NCBI GenBank assembly: GCA_041398005.1
Contig: JAWKVP010000017.1
Location: 1-64,000 of the forward strand
Origin: JAGREO01 sp020446285
GTDB taxonomy: Bacteria > Pseudomonadota > Alphaproteobacteria > Geminicoccales > Geminicoccaceae
Direction: 5' to 3'
Length of the DNA: 64,000 bases
A model generated the notes under the pieces. That model saw nothing but the letters and a program-made list of their open reading frames with translations. It was not told where the DNA came from and ran no database searches. Both the position numbers and the translations under genes were made by a program. Shown here in pieces: positions 8,038 to 17,810 of this stretch. Numbering within the stretch: position 1 is the stretch's first letter; each line of letters opens with the position of its first letter.

Positions 8038-9642
8038 ATGAGCGAAAGCCAACGTCTGATCGAGCGCATGGCGCAGGAAGCAAGAACCGGACGGCTGTCC
8101 CGCCGGCAATTCATGGGCCATGCGTCCGCCGCCGGTATCGCCGTTTCGACCGCGACCGGCCTTTGGACACGCGCCGCCCATGCCGCACCCTCGCGCGGCG
8201 GTCATTTCCGTTTCGGCATCCATGACGGCAACAGCTCCGACACCCACGACCCCGCCAGTTATGTCACGCGCCAGAACATCTATCTCGTGCACCAGTTCAG
8301 GAGCTTTCTCACCCTGATCGAGCCCGGCGGCGCGCTCGGTCCGGATCTCGCGACCGGGTGGCAGGCCAATGAGGACGCCTCGCAATGGACGTTCGAGCTC
8401 AATCCGGATGCGGTCTTCCACAGCGGCAAGCCGGTGGTCGCGGACGATGTCATCGCCTCGCTGAACCATCACCGCGGCGATGACACCACCTCGGCGGCCA
8501 AGGCCCTTCTCGAATCGGTGACCGACATCAAGAAGGATGGCGACCACACCGTCATCGTCACCCTCGAATCGGGCAATGCCGACCTGCCGTGGCTGATGAC
8601 CGACTACCATCTCGCCATCTGTCCGGCGAACGAGGATGGCAGCCTCAACTGGCAGACCGGCGATGGCTGCGGCCCCTACAGGATCGACGGCGGCGAGTTC
8701 GGCGTGCGCTGGAATCTCAGCCGGCACGATGGCTGGCATCTCGAGGGGGCCTGGTTCGACACGCTCGAAATGCTCGTTCTCAACGATGCCAATGCCCGTC
8801 AGTCGGCCCTCGTCACGGGTGAGGTCGACGCCATCTCGCTCGTCGATCTCAAGACCCTTCGCCTCCTGCAGCGCGATCCGAACATCGAGATCGACAACAT
8901 TCCAAGCGCCGCCGCGATCACCATCCCGATGCATTGCAACACCGCCCCCTTCGACAATGTCGATGTCCGCAATGCGCTCAAATATGCGATCGATCGCGAG
9001 GAGATGATCGAGAAGATCGCCTATGGTGCCGCCACCATCGGCAATGATTTCCATCTGTCGCCGGCCCAGCCCTACTGGCCCGACGATATCGAGCAGACCA
9101 CCTACGATCCCGACCATGCGAAATCACTGCTGAAAAAGGCCGGTGCCGAGGGTCTGAAGATCGATCTGAGCGTCGCCGAATCGGTGTTCTCGGGTGCGGT
9201 CGATGCCTGCGTTCTCTATCAGGAGCAGGCCAAGGCCGCCGGCATCGACATCAATGTCGTGCGCGAGCCGAACGATGGCTACTACACCGATGTGTGGCTG
9301 AAGAAGCCCTTCTGCCTCGTCTCCTGGGGTGCACGTCCGACGCCGGACGTGATGTTCACCCTCGGCTACAAGGACGATGCCGACTGGAACGAGAGCTACT
9401 GGCAGAACGAGCGGTTCAACGAGCTCTTGCTGCAGGCCAAGTCCGAGCTCGACGACACGCTGCGCGCCGAGATGTACCGGGAGATGTGCGTGATCGCCCG
9501 CGAGGATGGCGGCACGGTCATCCCGATGTTCAACAATTTCGTCTATGCCCGCCGTTCCAACGTCGCGCACGGCGAACAGGTCGCGGCGAGCTGGGAACTC
9601 GACGGCGCACGCGGCCCCTCGCGCTGGTGGTATACCGGGTAG
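8038..9642 (+). CDS. Family 5 (DppA/OppA-type) substrate-binding protein with Tat signal
   Basis: 534 residues. A twin-arginine signal (LSRRQFMGHASAAGIAVSTA) ends near residue 43 (RAAHAAPS), so the protein is exported folded through Tat. The body is a family 5 solute-binding protein: LATGWQANEDASQWTFELN, FHSGKPVVADDV, then VRNALKYAIDREEMIEKI. These bind peptides, opines, glutathione or other small solutes. No permease or ATPase gene follows; a strong terminator closes the gene, so the transporter partners must be elsewhere. ATG at 8038 is chosen because AGGAGA precedes it and the Tat signal begins 20 residues later. Confidence 0.9.
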   Translation: MSESQRLIERMAQEARTGRLSRRQFMGHASAAGIAVSTATGLWTRAAHAAPSRGGHFRFGIHDGNSSDTHDPASYVTRQNIYLVHQFRSFLTLIEPGGALGPDLATGWQANEDASQWTFELNPDAVFHSGKPVVADDVIASLNHHRGDDTTSAAKALLESVTDIKKDGDHTVIVTLESGNADLPWLMTDYHLAICPANEDGSLNWQTGDGCGPYRIDGGEFGVRWNLSRHDGWHLEGAWFDTLEMLVLNDANARQSALVTGEVDAISLVDLKTLRLLQRDPNIEIDNIPSAAAITIPMHCNTAPFDNVDVRNALKYAIDREEMIEKIAYGAATIGNDFHLSPAQPYWPDDIEQTTYDPDHAKSLLKKAGAEGLKIDLSVAESVFSGAVDACVLYQEQAKAAGIDINVVREPNDGYYTDVWLKKPFCLVSWGARPTPDVMFTLGYKDDADWNESYWQNERFNELLLQAKSELDDTLRAEMYREMCVIAREDGGTVIPMFNNFVYARRSNVAHGEQVAASWELDGARGPSRWWYTG

Positions 9643-9669
9643 AACGTCGCAACCCGCAGACATCACGAA

Positions 9670-9694
9670 GGGAGGCACAGCGCCTCCCTTTTTC
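9670..9694 (+). terminator. Rho-independent terminator
   Basis: GGGAGGC (9670-9676), loop ACAGC, GCCTCCC (9682-9688), then TTTTT. It is a perfect 7-bp stem with a T-run, 27 bases after the family 5 binding-protein gene. Confidence 0.9.
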
Positions 9695-9715
9695 TTTCCG
9701 TGCGTCCAGGATCGC

Positions 9716-10603
9716 TCAGGCTGATTCGAGCCAGCGTTGGACGATGGCGATCTGATCGGCCGCCATCAGCGCCGGCGCATGGCCGATGCCGGCAAAGCCC
9801 CGGGACCTGAGCTTCGGCCCGCTCTTCTTCATGCGATCCACTGTCGCCTGATCGAGAAGCCGGCTCTGGAGCCCGTGGATGAGGAATACCGGGCAGCTGA
9901 TCGCTTCCCACACCTCCCAGATCTCGATATCCGCGTCTCCGACCGCGTCATAGGCTTCGCGGATGGCCGGATCGTAGTTGAGTTTCCAGCCTTTCCCGGT
10001 CTCGCGACTGCTGTGAACGGCCATGTGACGCCACTGTTCGTCGGTGAGCGGTCCGAACGACGCATGGATCAGGCGCAGGTGCTTCTCGAGCTCGTCGAGG
10101 CTGGCGAACGTCAGTTCGAGGCCGAGATAGGTACGGATCTCCGCCAGTGCGGCCCTGGGGACGAAGGGCCCGATATCGTTGAGCACGAGGCGGCCGATGA
10201 TCGCGGGATCGGTGACGGCCACGCCCATGCCGATGAGCCCGCCCATCGATGTGCCGATCCAGTCGACCGAGGACAATCCGAGCTTGCGCGCGAACGCGAT
10301 GAGCTGGGCGGTATAGACGGGAACGGCGTATCCTTGCGGATCCTCGAGCCACGAACTGCCGCCCCGGCCGACAACATCGATCGACAGAACGCGCGCACCG
10401 GATCGTGCGAGCGAGGCCGCGAGGATATCGAAATCGTGGGCGTTGCGGGTCAGACCGTGAACGCAGACGATGACCTGATCGGCGTCCGCCGGTCCCCATT
10501 CCAGCCAGTGAATGCTGGTCCCGGCATGATCGCCATCGAGTTCAAGCGTATGCGATGCGGGCCCGTCGCCCGAAGCCTCGCCGCGCGTATCGTGAGCCGT
10601 CAT
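9716..10603 (-). CDS. Alpha/beta hydrolase
   Basis: 295 residues. The alpha/beta hydrolase core is clear: oxyanion-region HG (VIVCVHGLTRNAHDFD), nucleophile elbow GTSMGG, and a late histidine in GIGHAPAL. No signal peptide, so probably cytoplasmic. It follows the two EEP-fold hydrolase genes on the same strand with an 81-base gap and its own strong ribosome site (GGGAAGGAAGG), so it may be the last gene of the Ugp-like operon, perhaps acting on an ester released from the imported compound. The substrate is not identifiable from sequence. Confidence 0.85.
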   Translation of the reverse strand: MTAHDTRGEASGDGPASHTLELDGDHAGTSIHWLEWGPADADQVIVCVHGLTRNAHDFDILAASLARSGARVLSIDVVGRGGSSWLEDPQGYAVPVYTAQLIAFARKLGLSSVDWIGTSMGGLIGMGVAVTDPAIIGRLVLNDIGPFVPRAALAEIRTYLGLELTFASLDELEKHLRLIHASFGPLTDEQWRHMAVHSSRETGKGWKLNYDPAIREAYDAVGDADIEIWEVWEAISCPVFLIHGLQSRLLDQATVDRMKKSGPKLRSRGFAGIGHAPALMAADQIAIVQRWLESA

Positions 10604-10684
10604 CGTGCCTTCCTTCCCTTCAGCTATGCCAACCTTCCGGCTAGCAGTCTTCCGTGTTTGGGGGAAGAGGGCACACCCGCCCGC

Positions 10685-11536
10685 TCAGACGTCGATCTCG
10701 GCCCAGACCGGCCAGTGATCGGAGCCCGTCGCATCGCTCATGACGCCCGCCGCGCGCACCCGCCCCGCCAGCATCGCACCGACGAGGATATAGTCGATGC
10801 GGCTGCCATTGGGATGCGTGATGCCCTCGCGTTCGTCATGGCCGGCGGCGGTCCAGCTGTCCACCAGCCCGTCGCGATGCGCGATCCGTCCGTATTTCTC
10901 CGTCCATGGGCCGATGAGGGCCGAATATTCGACACTCGCCGGCGTGAGATTGAGATCGCCCATGACGATCACCTCGCGCGGCATCGGCGGCATGTCGCCC
11001 TCGGTCCAGCCGGCGGACGGGTCGGGATGCCCGCCGCACCAGGCCCCGCCCTCGCCATGTGCGGCGGCGAGGATCTCCTTGATGCGGGCGATCTGCGGCA
11101 GACGCGTTTCCGGGCACAGATGGCTCAGATGAACCGAACAGACGCGAACGGCGCCCGATCCGGTCTCGACGACACCTTCGAGCATTCCCTGCTGGATCGA
11201 ATGCTGGCTGAGCGTACCCCATTTGGGCAGCATGAAATTGCGCGAGGAGAGGATCGGCGTCCTCGACAGCAGCATGGTGCCGAACTGGCGGCGGCGGCCC
11301 GGATCCCCGGGCGTGGCGGCGTGCATGTCGAGATTGGCGCCATAGACCCAGTAATAGCCCTTCAGCAACGCGGCCAGCACGCGCGGAGAGTCGACATTGC
11401 CGGAACGCTGCCAGAAACGGTCGACCTCCTGCAGGGCGATGACATCGGCCCCTTCGATCTCGCCGGCGATCCGTTCGAGATCGTAACGGCCGTCGCTGCC
11501 GAGACCATACTGGATATTGTAGGAGAGAAAGCGCAT
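10685..11536 (-). CDS. Endonuclease/exonuclease/phosphatase (EEP) family hydrolase 1
   Basis: 283 residues. EEP-fold motifs are in order: MRFLSYNIQYG, metal-binding glutamate in VIALQEVDRFW, catalytic MGDLNLTP, RIDYILVG and GSDHWPVWAEI at the C-terminus. This superfamily cleaves phosphodiester or phosphomonoester bonds in nucleic acids, inositol lipids or sphingomyelin. No signal peptide. It starts four bases after the stop of a second EEP gene and lies downstream of a GDPD gene and a Ugp-like importer, which favours a small phosphodiester substrate rather than DNA repair (inference). Confidence 0.85.
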   Translation of the reverse strand: MRFLSYNIQYGLGSDGRYDLERIAGEIEGADVIALQEVDRFWQRSGNVDSPRVLAALLKGYYWVYGANLDMHAATPGDPGRRRQFGTMLLSRTPILSSRNFMLPKWGTLSQHSIQQGMLEGVVETGSGAVRVCSVHLSHLCPETRLPQIARIKEILAAAHGEGGAWCGGHPDPSAGWTEGDMPPMPREVIVMGDLNLTPASVEYSALIGPWTEKYGRIAHRDGLVDSWTAAGHDEREGITHPNGSRIDYILVGAMLAGRVRAAGVMSDATGSDHWPVWAEIDV

Positions 11537-11540
11537 GGCT

Positions 11541-12572
11541 TCAGTCCGTGCGAAGGGTGATGGAGAGGATTTCGTGATCGGAAACGGCAATGCCTGCGGC
11601 ATCGACCGCCGGGATGGTCCGGGCCTGCCCGACATCGACGCCACGGGTCATGAACCAGTCGATCCGCCCGAGTTCCCGCAGCGGATCGCCCGGCCGCAGG
11701 CGTTCGCTCGCAGCACCGTCATTGCAGTGCCCGATATCGTAGCCGAAGGATGCCGCCGCCTCGAACATCGGCTCATGCGGGAGCGGATTCATCCGGCGTG
11801 ACGGATCCTCGGCCAGAAGGCGCTCGCGGATATCGTCGTCGAGCCATTCGTCACGGGCGGCGCTCTTGGTGTTCAGATCGCCGCCGACAATGGCCGGACC
11901 ACCGCCGGAAAGCTCGTCGACAGCCTCGAAGACGAGGCGCATCTGTTGCGCCCTGTGGGCCGGGTCGCTGTGGCTCTCGAGATGGACCGAAGCCATGACG
12001 ATGCCGCCGATGCGCGCAAGAACGGCCATCCGCCCGCCGATACGCCGCTCGCCATTGCGTTCGCCGGCATACCAGCTACCGTCATGATCGAGCCGCAGCA
12101 GGGTGACGTCCTCGAGCGGGCAACGGGAGAGGATGCCGGCACCGTGCAGGCCGTGGCGATTGCTCTCGCCCGCATGCCATCCGCGCTCGCGCACATCGCC
12201 GAGCCCGAGTTCGATGAATTCGACGCCGAACGCATGCCCCATGCCGAGCGCTTGTGCGAGTTCGGCGATGGTATCGCGATTGCCCGAGCGGGCCATGCCG
12301 ACATCGACCTCGGTGACGAGCAGCACATCGGCCGCGAGCGGTGCGAGCAGATCGATGGACGGATCGGGATATTTCAGCCGTTCGGCATTCCAGGCCAGCA
12401 CCCGTTGCGGTTTGCGGCCGGCCTCGAACGGCCCGTCGACGCGGATTTCGTGCAGGCAGGGCGCATCGGCGAACCACGCATCATGGCTGCCGCCGGCAAG
12501 CGCCCGTTCGCGCCAGTCCGCGCAAGGGGCGTTCAGCCGGCCGGTCGTTCGCTTGACGGAATCGCGTGCCAA
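11541..12572 (-). CDS. Endonuclease/exonuclease/phosphatase (EEP) family hydrolase 2
   Basis: About 343 residues. EEP motifs: RVLAWNAERLKY, VLLVTEVDVGMARSGN, SVHLESHSDPAHRAQQM, VGGDLNTKS and SDHEILSITL. It is clearly distinct from EEP 1, so this is not a recent duplication. The start is uncertain. A TTG at 12572 has GGAGG four bases upstream and overlaps the GDPD gene by 40 bases; a CTG overlapping the GDPD stop is another possibility. It follows the GDPD gene without a gap. Two EEP enzymes in one transporter operon are unusual. Confidence 0.8.
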   Translation of the reverse strand: MARDSVKRTTGRLNAPCADWRERALAGGSHDAWFADAPCLHEIRVDGPFEAGRKPQRVLAWNAERLKYPDPSIDLLAPLAADVLLVTEVDVGMARSGNRDTIAELAQALGMGHAFGVEFIELGLGDVRERGWHAGESNRHGLHGAGILSRCPLEDVTLLRLDHDGSWYAGERNGERRIGGRMAVLARIGGIVMASVHLESHSDPAHRAQQMRLVFEAVDELSGGGPAIVGGDLNTKSAARDEWLDDDIRERLLAEDPSRRMNPLPHEPMFEAAASFGYDIGHCNDGAASERLRPGDPLRELGRIDWFMTRGVDVGQARTIPAVDAAGIAVSDHEILSITLRTD

Positions 12573-13369
12573 AGGGCCTCCAGTGCAATCGGGTCGTTGG
12601 TGGTGATCCGGCCGGCGCCAAGGCTCACCATCCGCGCGAGAATGGCCGCCGTATCGCCGTTGGCGGGGTCGATGGTCCAGCAATCCACCACCTGCCCGCG
12701 CGAACGGGCATGGGCGATGAGATCGATGCCGGCTTCAGCCGCGCGCGTCACCGCGTCGTGGTGAAGATAGAGCATCGGCGCCGCGTCCGCCGGCACCGTT
12801 TCGATGAATTCGCGCCAGCGGTCGATATTCGCGCCGGTGAAACGGTCGCACGGATCGAAGCCGGGGCGGATCCCCGGTGCAAGGCCGGCGAGGCAGCGGA
12901 CGAGCGCGGCATCATGCCCGCCGATCTCGAAGCGGGCTGCATGGGGTGCGACGCTGCACTCGAAATGCTCCCGCGCTTCGGCGGTCAGTGCTGTTCCGCC
13001 CGCCTTGATGTCGAGCTGCACGCGACCGCGCGGGACTTCCGACACGATCGCCACGAGCTCGTCGAGGAAGAGCACGCGATCATCGAGCACCGTGCCATCG
13101 TTCGCCCGCTGGAACAGCCGTTCGATACCGGCGCGCGGTGTCAGTCCGACGACTCCCTCGCCGCTGGTCTCGGCATCGAGCGTGTCGTCATGCAGGCAGA
13201 CCCAGTGGCCGTCGGCGGTCGTCTGCAGGTCAACCTCGAGCATGGCCCCCCGTGACAGGCCGAGCGCGAGGCTCTCGCGGCAATGCGCCGGCCGGTCGGC
13301 AACATCGCGGCATTTGTGCCATTTCAGCGTCACACGGCCGAATGGTCCGTCGAGCGCAAGGCCGTTCAT
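12533..13369 (-). CDS. Glycerophosphodiester phosphodiesterase
   Basis: 278 residues. GDPD motifs: H in LKWHKCRD, then MLEVDLQTTADGHWVCLHDD with the metal-binding E, D and H, and later VQLDIKAGG. The enzyme hydrolyses glycerophosphodiesters to glycerol 3-phosphate and an alcohol. No signal peptide, so it should act on imported substrate, as UgpQ does in E. coli. Its ATG overlaps the stop of the ATP-binding gene by four bases. The N-terminal region is divergent from the usual HRG...PENT form, so the specificity may differ. Confidence 0.88.
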   Translation of the reverse strand: MNGLALDGPFGRVTLKWHKCRDVADRPAHCRESLALGLSRGAMLEVDLQTTADGHWVCLHDDTLDAETSGEGVVGLTPRAGIERLFQRANDGTVLDDRVLFLDELVAIVSEVPRGRVQLDIKAGGTALTAEAREHFECSVAPHAARFEIGGHDAALVRCLAGLAPGIRPGFDPCDRFTGANIDRWREFIETVPADAAPMLYLHHDAVTRAAEAGIDLIAHARSRGQVVDCWTIDPANGDTAAILARMVSLGAGRITTNDPIALEALWHAIPSSERPAG

Positions 13370-14439
13370 CCTGCAGCAAGCCCCGGCTCCTCGATGCGAA
13401 GCCCGCTTTGCCTGTCGAAGAGCAGCATCGCCGAAAGCGGCAGCTCGCAGCCAACCCTGTCGCCATCGCGAAAGCGCCTCTGCGCACCATGTTCGAGGGC
13501 ATGGATGCGGCCGAGCGCGCTGTCGAGAACATAGAGCGTTTCGCGCCCCATCGGTTCGACCTGCAACACGGTGGCCGCAAGGCAGCCCTCCCGGTCGGGC
13601 GCGCCTAGGGCGACATTTTCCGGGCGGATGCCGATGACGACATCACCGTCTCCGGCCTTGGTGCCGACCGCCTGATGCGGCAATGCGAGGCGTCCGCCCT
13701 CGACCCTCGCATCGACCAGATTGATCGGCGGCGCGCCGATGAAGCTCGCGACGAAGAGCGATTTTGGCCGGAGAAAGAGATCGTCGACACTGCCCACCTG
13801 CTCGATCCGGCCCTTCGACATGCAGACGATCCGGTCCGCCATGGTGGTCGCCTCGACCTGATCGTGGGTGACGAGGATCGTGGTGACACCAAGCTGGCGC
13901 TGCAGCCGCCTGATCTCCGAACGCATCGACAGTCTGAGCGTGGCATCGAGATTGGAGAGCGGTTCGTCGAGCAGGAGAAGCTGCGGCTCCTTGACGAGAG
14001 CACGCGCCAGCGCCACGCGCTGCTGCTGGCCACCGGACATCTGCGCCGGGGTGCGGTCGAGCAGTTCCTCGACCTGCACCAGCCGCGCCGTCTCCTCGGC
14101 CCGCCTTCGCGCCTCGGCGGCCGGCACCCCCTTGAACTTCAGCGGAAACATGATGTTCCGGCGGACATTCATGTGCGGATAGAGGGCATAGGACTGGAAG
14201 ACGATACCGACATTGCGATGCCGCGCCTCGACCTCGTTGACCACGGCCCCGTCGAACCGCAATTCGCCGCCCGACGGCGCATAGATGCCCGCCAGCATGA
14301 ACAGCGTCGTCGACTTGCCGCAGCCCGAAGGCCCGAGGATCGCGACGAGTTCGCCGTCATCGATCACCAGATCGGTTGGCTCGACCGCGACGACATCGCC
14401 CCAGCTCTTGGTCACGGATGAGAGTTCGATGCGTGCCAT
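13366..14439 (-). CDS. Carbohydrate-type ABC transporter ATP-binding protein (UgpC/MalK-like)
   Basis: 357 residues. Walker A GPSGCGKST, Q-loop IVFQSYALYPHM, signature MSGGQQQR, Walker B LLLLDEPLSNLD, and a C-terminal OB/TOBE domain (VIGIRPENVALG) typical of MalK/UgpC. This is the energising subunit for the two downstream-type permeases of the same operon. It starts four bases from the preceding permease stop and overlaps the GDPD gene, giving a compact operon: binding protein, permease, permease, ATPase, GDPD, EEP, EEP. Confidence 0.92.
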   Translation of the reverse strand: MARIELSSVTKSWGDVVAVEPTDLVIDDGELVAILGPSGCGKSTTLFMLAGIYAPSGGELRFDGAVVNEVEARHRNVGIVFQSYALYPHMNVRRNIMFPLKFKGVPAAEARRRAEETARLVQVEELLDRTPAQMSGGQQQRVALARALVKEPQLLLLDEPLSNLDATLRLSMRSEIRRLQRQLGVTTILVTHDQVEATTMADRIVCMSKGRIEQVGSVDDLFLRPKSLFVASFIGAPPINLVDARVEGGRLALPHQAVGTKAGDGDVVIGIRPENVALGAPDREGCLAATVLQVEPMGRETLYVLDSALGRIHALEHGAQRRFRDGDRVGCELPLSAMLLFDRQSGLRIEEPGLAAG

Positions 14440-14442
14440 GAC

Positions 14443-15516
14443 CTATCCCTTGATGCCGCCGATGTTCATCTGCACCAGATATTTCTGGCAGAAGAGGTAG
14501 AGCATGACCGACGGCATGACATAGAATACCGCGACCGCCGCAACGATGCCGTAATCGACACCCATGATGTCGTCGCTGACCCAGAAGATGTAGAGGCTCA
14601 TCACCCAGTTCTGCTTGTCGAACAGCAGCGTGCGGACGAAGACATATTCCTCGAATCCCTTGATGAAGGCGAACACGCCGACCGCCAGCATGCCGACGCG
14701 GACCTGCGGCAGCACCACCATGAAGAAGGCCTGTCGTCTGGACGCGCCGTCGGCGAGCGCCGACATCTCGATGTCCCAGGGAACGGCGTCGAAGAAGCCC
14801 TTCATGATGAAGATGGCGAATGGCAGCTCCAGTGTGGTCACCACCAGCAGCACACCGGTGAGCGTGTCCAGCATCCCGCTCCAGTACATCAGCAGGAAGA
14901 TGGGAATGATGAGCGTCATGGCGGGAAAGGCATGGAGGATGAGCAGGCTTTGCAGGAACGCCTGCCGCCCGGCGAACTGGAAGCGGGAGAGATAATAGCC
15001 CGCAAGGGTGCTGACGAAGAGGACCAGCACGGTCTGGGCGCTCGCCAGCATGAGCGAATTGCCGAAGGCCAGCCAGACCGAGGGGAACTGGCTTTCGGTG
15101 GTTGCCTGCCGCCTGCCCTCGAGATCCTGCACGAAGTTCGAATTGTGCAGGAAGACGTAGTTGCCCAGATGCAGCTCGTCGCCGATGGAGATGAAGATCG
15201 CCAGCACCGCCGCCACGACGATCGCCGCGGCCGCATAGAGTTTCCTCATCCGGTCCCCGACGAAGGCGTTGACGAGGCCGATGCCGACGATGGTCGGAAC
15301 GAGGATCGCCGATGATTTCCACAAGACGATGGATTCGACCCCGCCGGTCTTCGCCGAAACGGAGATCGTGAACATCCAGAAATAGGGCAGCAGCACCGGT
15401 AGCGACACGGTGACAAGAAACGCGATCAGCAGCGACTGATTGCGTCTGGCCTCGGACCGGCTGCGGGCGGCGAGCGCATCCCATTCGGCCTGATCGGGTT
15501 TGCGCGTGGCGGCCAT
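14443..15516 (-). CDS. ABC transporter permease, UgpE/MalG-like
   Basis: 357 residues, longer than the usual 280 or so. An N-terminal helix (LLIAFLVTVSLPVLLPYFWM) is followed by an inserted pair of helices near residues 70-112 (LVPTIVGIGLVNAFVG and LYAAAAIVVAAVLAIFISI). The permease core then has an EAA loop around DIEMSALADGASRRQAFFMV. The insertion is absent from standard UgpE/MalG. The gene starts one base before the stop of the upstream permease region. It works with the UgpA-like permease in importing the operon's substrate. Confidence 0.88.
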   Translation of the reverse strand: MAATRKPDQAEWDALAARSRSEARRNQSLLIAFLVTVSLPVLLPYFWMFTISVSAKTGGVESIVLWKSSAILVPTIVGIGLVNAFVGDRMRKLYAAAAIVVAAVLAIFISIGDELHLGNYVFLHNSNFVQDLEGRRQATTESQFPSVWLAFGNSLMLASAQTVLVLFVSTLAGYYLSRFQFAGRQAFLQSLLILHAFPAMTLIIPIFLLMYWSGMLDTLTGVLLVVTTLELPFAIFIMKGFFDAVPWDIEMSALADGASRRQAFFMVVLPQVRVGMLAVGVFAFIKGFEEYVFVRTLLFDKQNWVMSLYIFWVSDDIMGVDYGIVAAVAVFYVMPSVMLYLFCQKYLVQMNIGGIKG

Positions 15517-15517
15517 C

Positions 15518-16423
15518 TCAATGCACCTCGATGCGCGGATGCTGCAGCAGCCGCTTCATGTCGAAGAAGCGCCACATGGCCAGCGATGCGCCGATGCCGA
15601 TCACCACCAGCAACAGTGCAAGCGCCGCACCATAGGCATATTGCCCGTTCTCGAACGCCCGCTTGTAGACATAGAGCGCATAGACGGTGGTGTCGTAGAA
15701 CGGTCCGCCATTGGTGATGAGCCAGATATATTCGAAGCTCACGAGCAGCGAGAGCGTCTGATAGACGGTGATGAAGGAGAGCGGCCAGCGGATCGCCGGC
15801 AGGGTGATATGCCATGTAATCGCCAGCGGCCCGGCACCGTCTGCACGGGCTGCATGAAAGAGATGCTCGGGAATCGAACGGATCGCACTCGTGAAAATAA
15901 TCATGCCCATCGACGCGCCGATGAAGCCGTTGGCGATGACGATGAGCATCACCGGATAGTCGGTGCGCAGGTCGATCGTCCCGAAACCGAGAAATCCATG
16001 CAGCACCTGATTGATGAGGCCGCGTTCGGTCGGGCTCGCCACCCAGATCCACAAAAGCGCGTAGACCACTGACGGGCTCATGCGCGGCAGCAGCCAGACG
16101 GACCGGAAGAACCCGCCGATCCGGTCGGGAACGGCCGTTGTCGCGAGTGCCAGGATGAGGCCGAAGGTGACGTTGAAGATGGCCAGCGTGAGGAACACAT
16201 AGACCGCGGTCAGCGCCAGCGTCGGCAGGATGCGCCGGTCGCCGGTCAGCATCCGTTCGAAATTCGCCGTGGTCATTTCGCTGATCTTCAGCGACCGTCC
16301 ATGTCGGTGAAGGCGACGAAGACATCGACCATGACCGGCAGGAGGAAGAACAGGGCGAGCAGGAGGATGGCCGGTCCGAGGAAAGATGGCCATGTTCTGC
16401 CACTGTCGGGATTGCGCACTCAA
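15518..16423 (-). CDS. ABC transporter permease, UgpA/MalF-like, with two compensating frameshifts
   Basis: About 301 residues from a TTG start. The body is a UgpA/MalF-type permease (YPVMLIVIANGFIGASMGM and coupling loop HAARADGAGPLAITWHITLP). Compared with the second copy at 17412-17801, one A is inserted near 16383 and one C is missing near 16298. About 28 residues between MAIF and RSLKIS, which should form the first membrane helix (LGPAILLLALFFLLPVMVDV in the other copy), are therefore read out of frame. As written, the protein would lose helix 1. The indels lie in a duplicated, low-quality-looking stretch, so sequencing or assembly error is likely. Confidence 0.75.
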   Translation of the reverse strand: MSAQSRQWQNMAIFPRTGHPPARPVLPPAGHGRCLRRLHRHGRSLKISEMTTANFERMLTGDRRILPTLALTAVYVFLTLAIFNVTFGLILALATTAVPDRIGGFFRSVWLLPRMSPSVVYALLWIWVASPTERGLINQVLHGFLGFGTIDLRTDYPVMLIVIANGFIGASMGMIIFTSAIRSIPEHLFHAARADGAGPLAITWHITLPAIRWPLSFITVYQTLSLLVSFEYIWLITNGGPFYDTTVYALYVYKRAFENGQYAYGAALALLLVVIGIGASLAMWRFFDMKRLLQHPRIEVH

Positions 16424-16496
16424 GGCGTTCGTCCGGAGCCGGCTCCGGCCGGAGCGTCCTCCCGGCCGGTCGCCTGTTGCGGTTGCTTGCGGATCA

Positions 16497-17411
16497 GTCG
16501 AGCACGACGAGTTCGTCGCCAAGCTCGTTCTGCATCTCCTCGATGACGAACAGGGCGGCATCGGCCGGTTCCGGCTTGCCCGTCTCGACGCCCTGAATGC
16601 CCTTGTAGACGAGACCGTTATACGGGCCGATCATCGCATGATTGGGCATGAACGAGCTGTATTGCAGCATCGGCGCGCCGGCGCGAAGCGCTGGCCCTCC
16701 TCGACGAAACGGCATCGCCGTCTGCCCGTAATTGATCGGCGTATGTCCGGTGGTCACCGCATGCTCGGTATTGAGCACGTCCTGACTGGCAGGCCGACGA
16801 TATAGGCCGCAAGTTCGGGATGCTCGCTCTTGCCGGAAGCAGCATAGATGATCGGGTGGCTGAGATTGGCCGGCGCGCCGCCCTTTCCGCGGCCGGAGCA
16901 TTGGTCCAGCCGATCGCCTTGAAGTAGGTATCCTTGTCGAGACCGCGGGTCTCGAGCTGGGCCGGCGTTCCAGATACCATGGAACTTGATGAAGGCAGTC
17001 TTTTCCGCACGGAAGGCCGCATGCACCAGATCCCGATCCCATGACGTCATGTTTGGCGGAATGGCACCCTTGTCGACCGCGTATTTCAGCCATTCGAAGA
17101 ACGCCGTCAGTCTTTTCCGAGACCTGCAGCTTGTTCTCCTCGTCATAGATGTCGTTGCCGAAGCTCGCGAGCAGCATCTGGAAGTCGGGACCGACATTCG
17201 GGCGATGGAGAATGCCCTGCTGGGCGACACCGGCGGCTACCACCTCGGCGGCGAGGTCGGTCATGTCGTAGATGGTGAACTCGCCGCTGTTGACCGCCTC
17301 CGGCAGGCCTCGATGAACGCCTCGTCCTTGCCGATCGCGCGCAGCATCTCCTTGTCATAGAAGAACATGCGCACTTCGGAATCCTGCGGCACGCCGTAGA
17401 CGCCGCCCTTG
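16497..17411 (-). pseudogene. Broken 3' fragment of the UgpB-like binding-protein gene
   Basis: This matches residues from about 150 to the end of the intact binding protein at 17876-19249, including the C-terminal EEMQNELGDELVVLD. Many single-base gains and losses shift the frame, for example at positions corresponding to the AMPRFVEEGWALR, NVPAQLETRG and EENNKLQVSEKG segments. It has no start and cannot be made as a protein. It is part of duplicated copy A. Confidence 0.85.
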
Positions 17412-17801
17412 GCTCGCCACCCAGATCCACAAAAGCGCGTAGACCACCGACGGGCTCATGCGCGGCAGCAGCCAGACGGACCGGAAGAACCCGCCGATCC
17501 GATCGGGAACCGCCGTCGTCGCGAGTGCGAGGATGAGGCCGAAGGTGACGTTGAAGATCGCCAGCGTGAGGAACACATAGATCGCGGTCAGCGCCAGGGT
17601 CGGCAGGATGCGCCGGTCGCCGGTCAGCATCCGTTCGAAATTCGCCGTGGTCATTTCGCTGATCTTCAGCGACCGTCCCATGTCGGTGAAGGCGACGAAG
17701 ACATCGACCATGACCGGCAGGAGGAAGAACAGGGCGAGCAGGAGGATGGCCGGTCCGAGGAAGATGGCCATGTTCTGCCACTGTCGGGATTGCGCACTCA
17801 A
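17412..17801 (-). pseudogene. Truncated 5' fragment of the UgpA-like permease gene
   Basis: This encodes the first 130 residues of the permease with an intact first helix (LGPAILLLALFFLLPVMVDV), ending at LLWIWVAS, where it fuses to binding-protein sequence in another frame (QGRRLRRAAGFRS). The start is TTG at 17801, 74 bases after the binding-protein stop. If the duplication is an assembly artefact, this fragment is the true 5' end of the permease gene at 15518-16423. Confidence 0.8.
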
Positions 17802-17810
17802 GGCGTTCGT

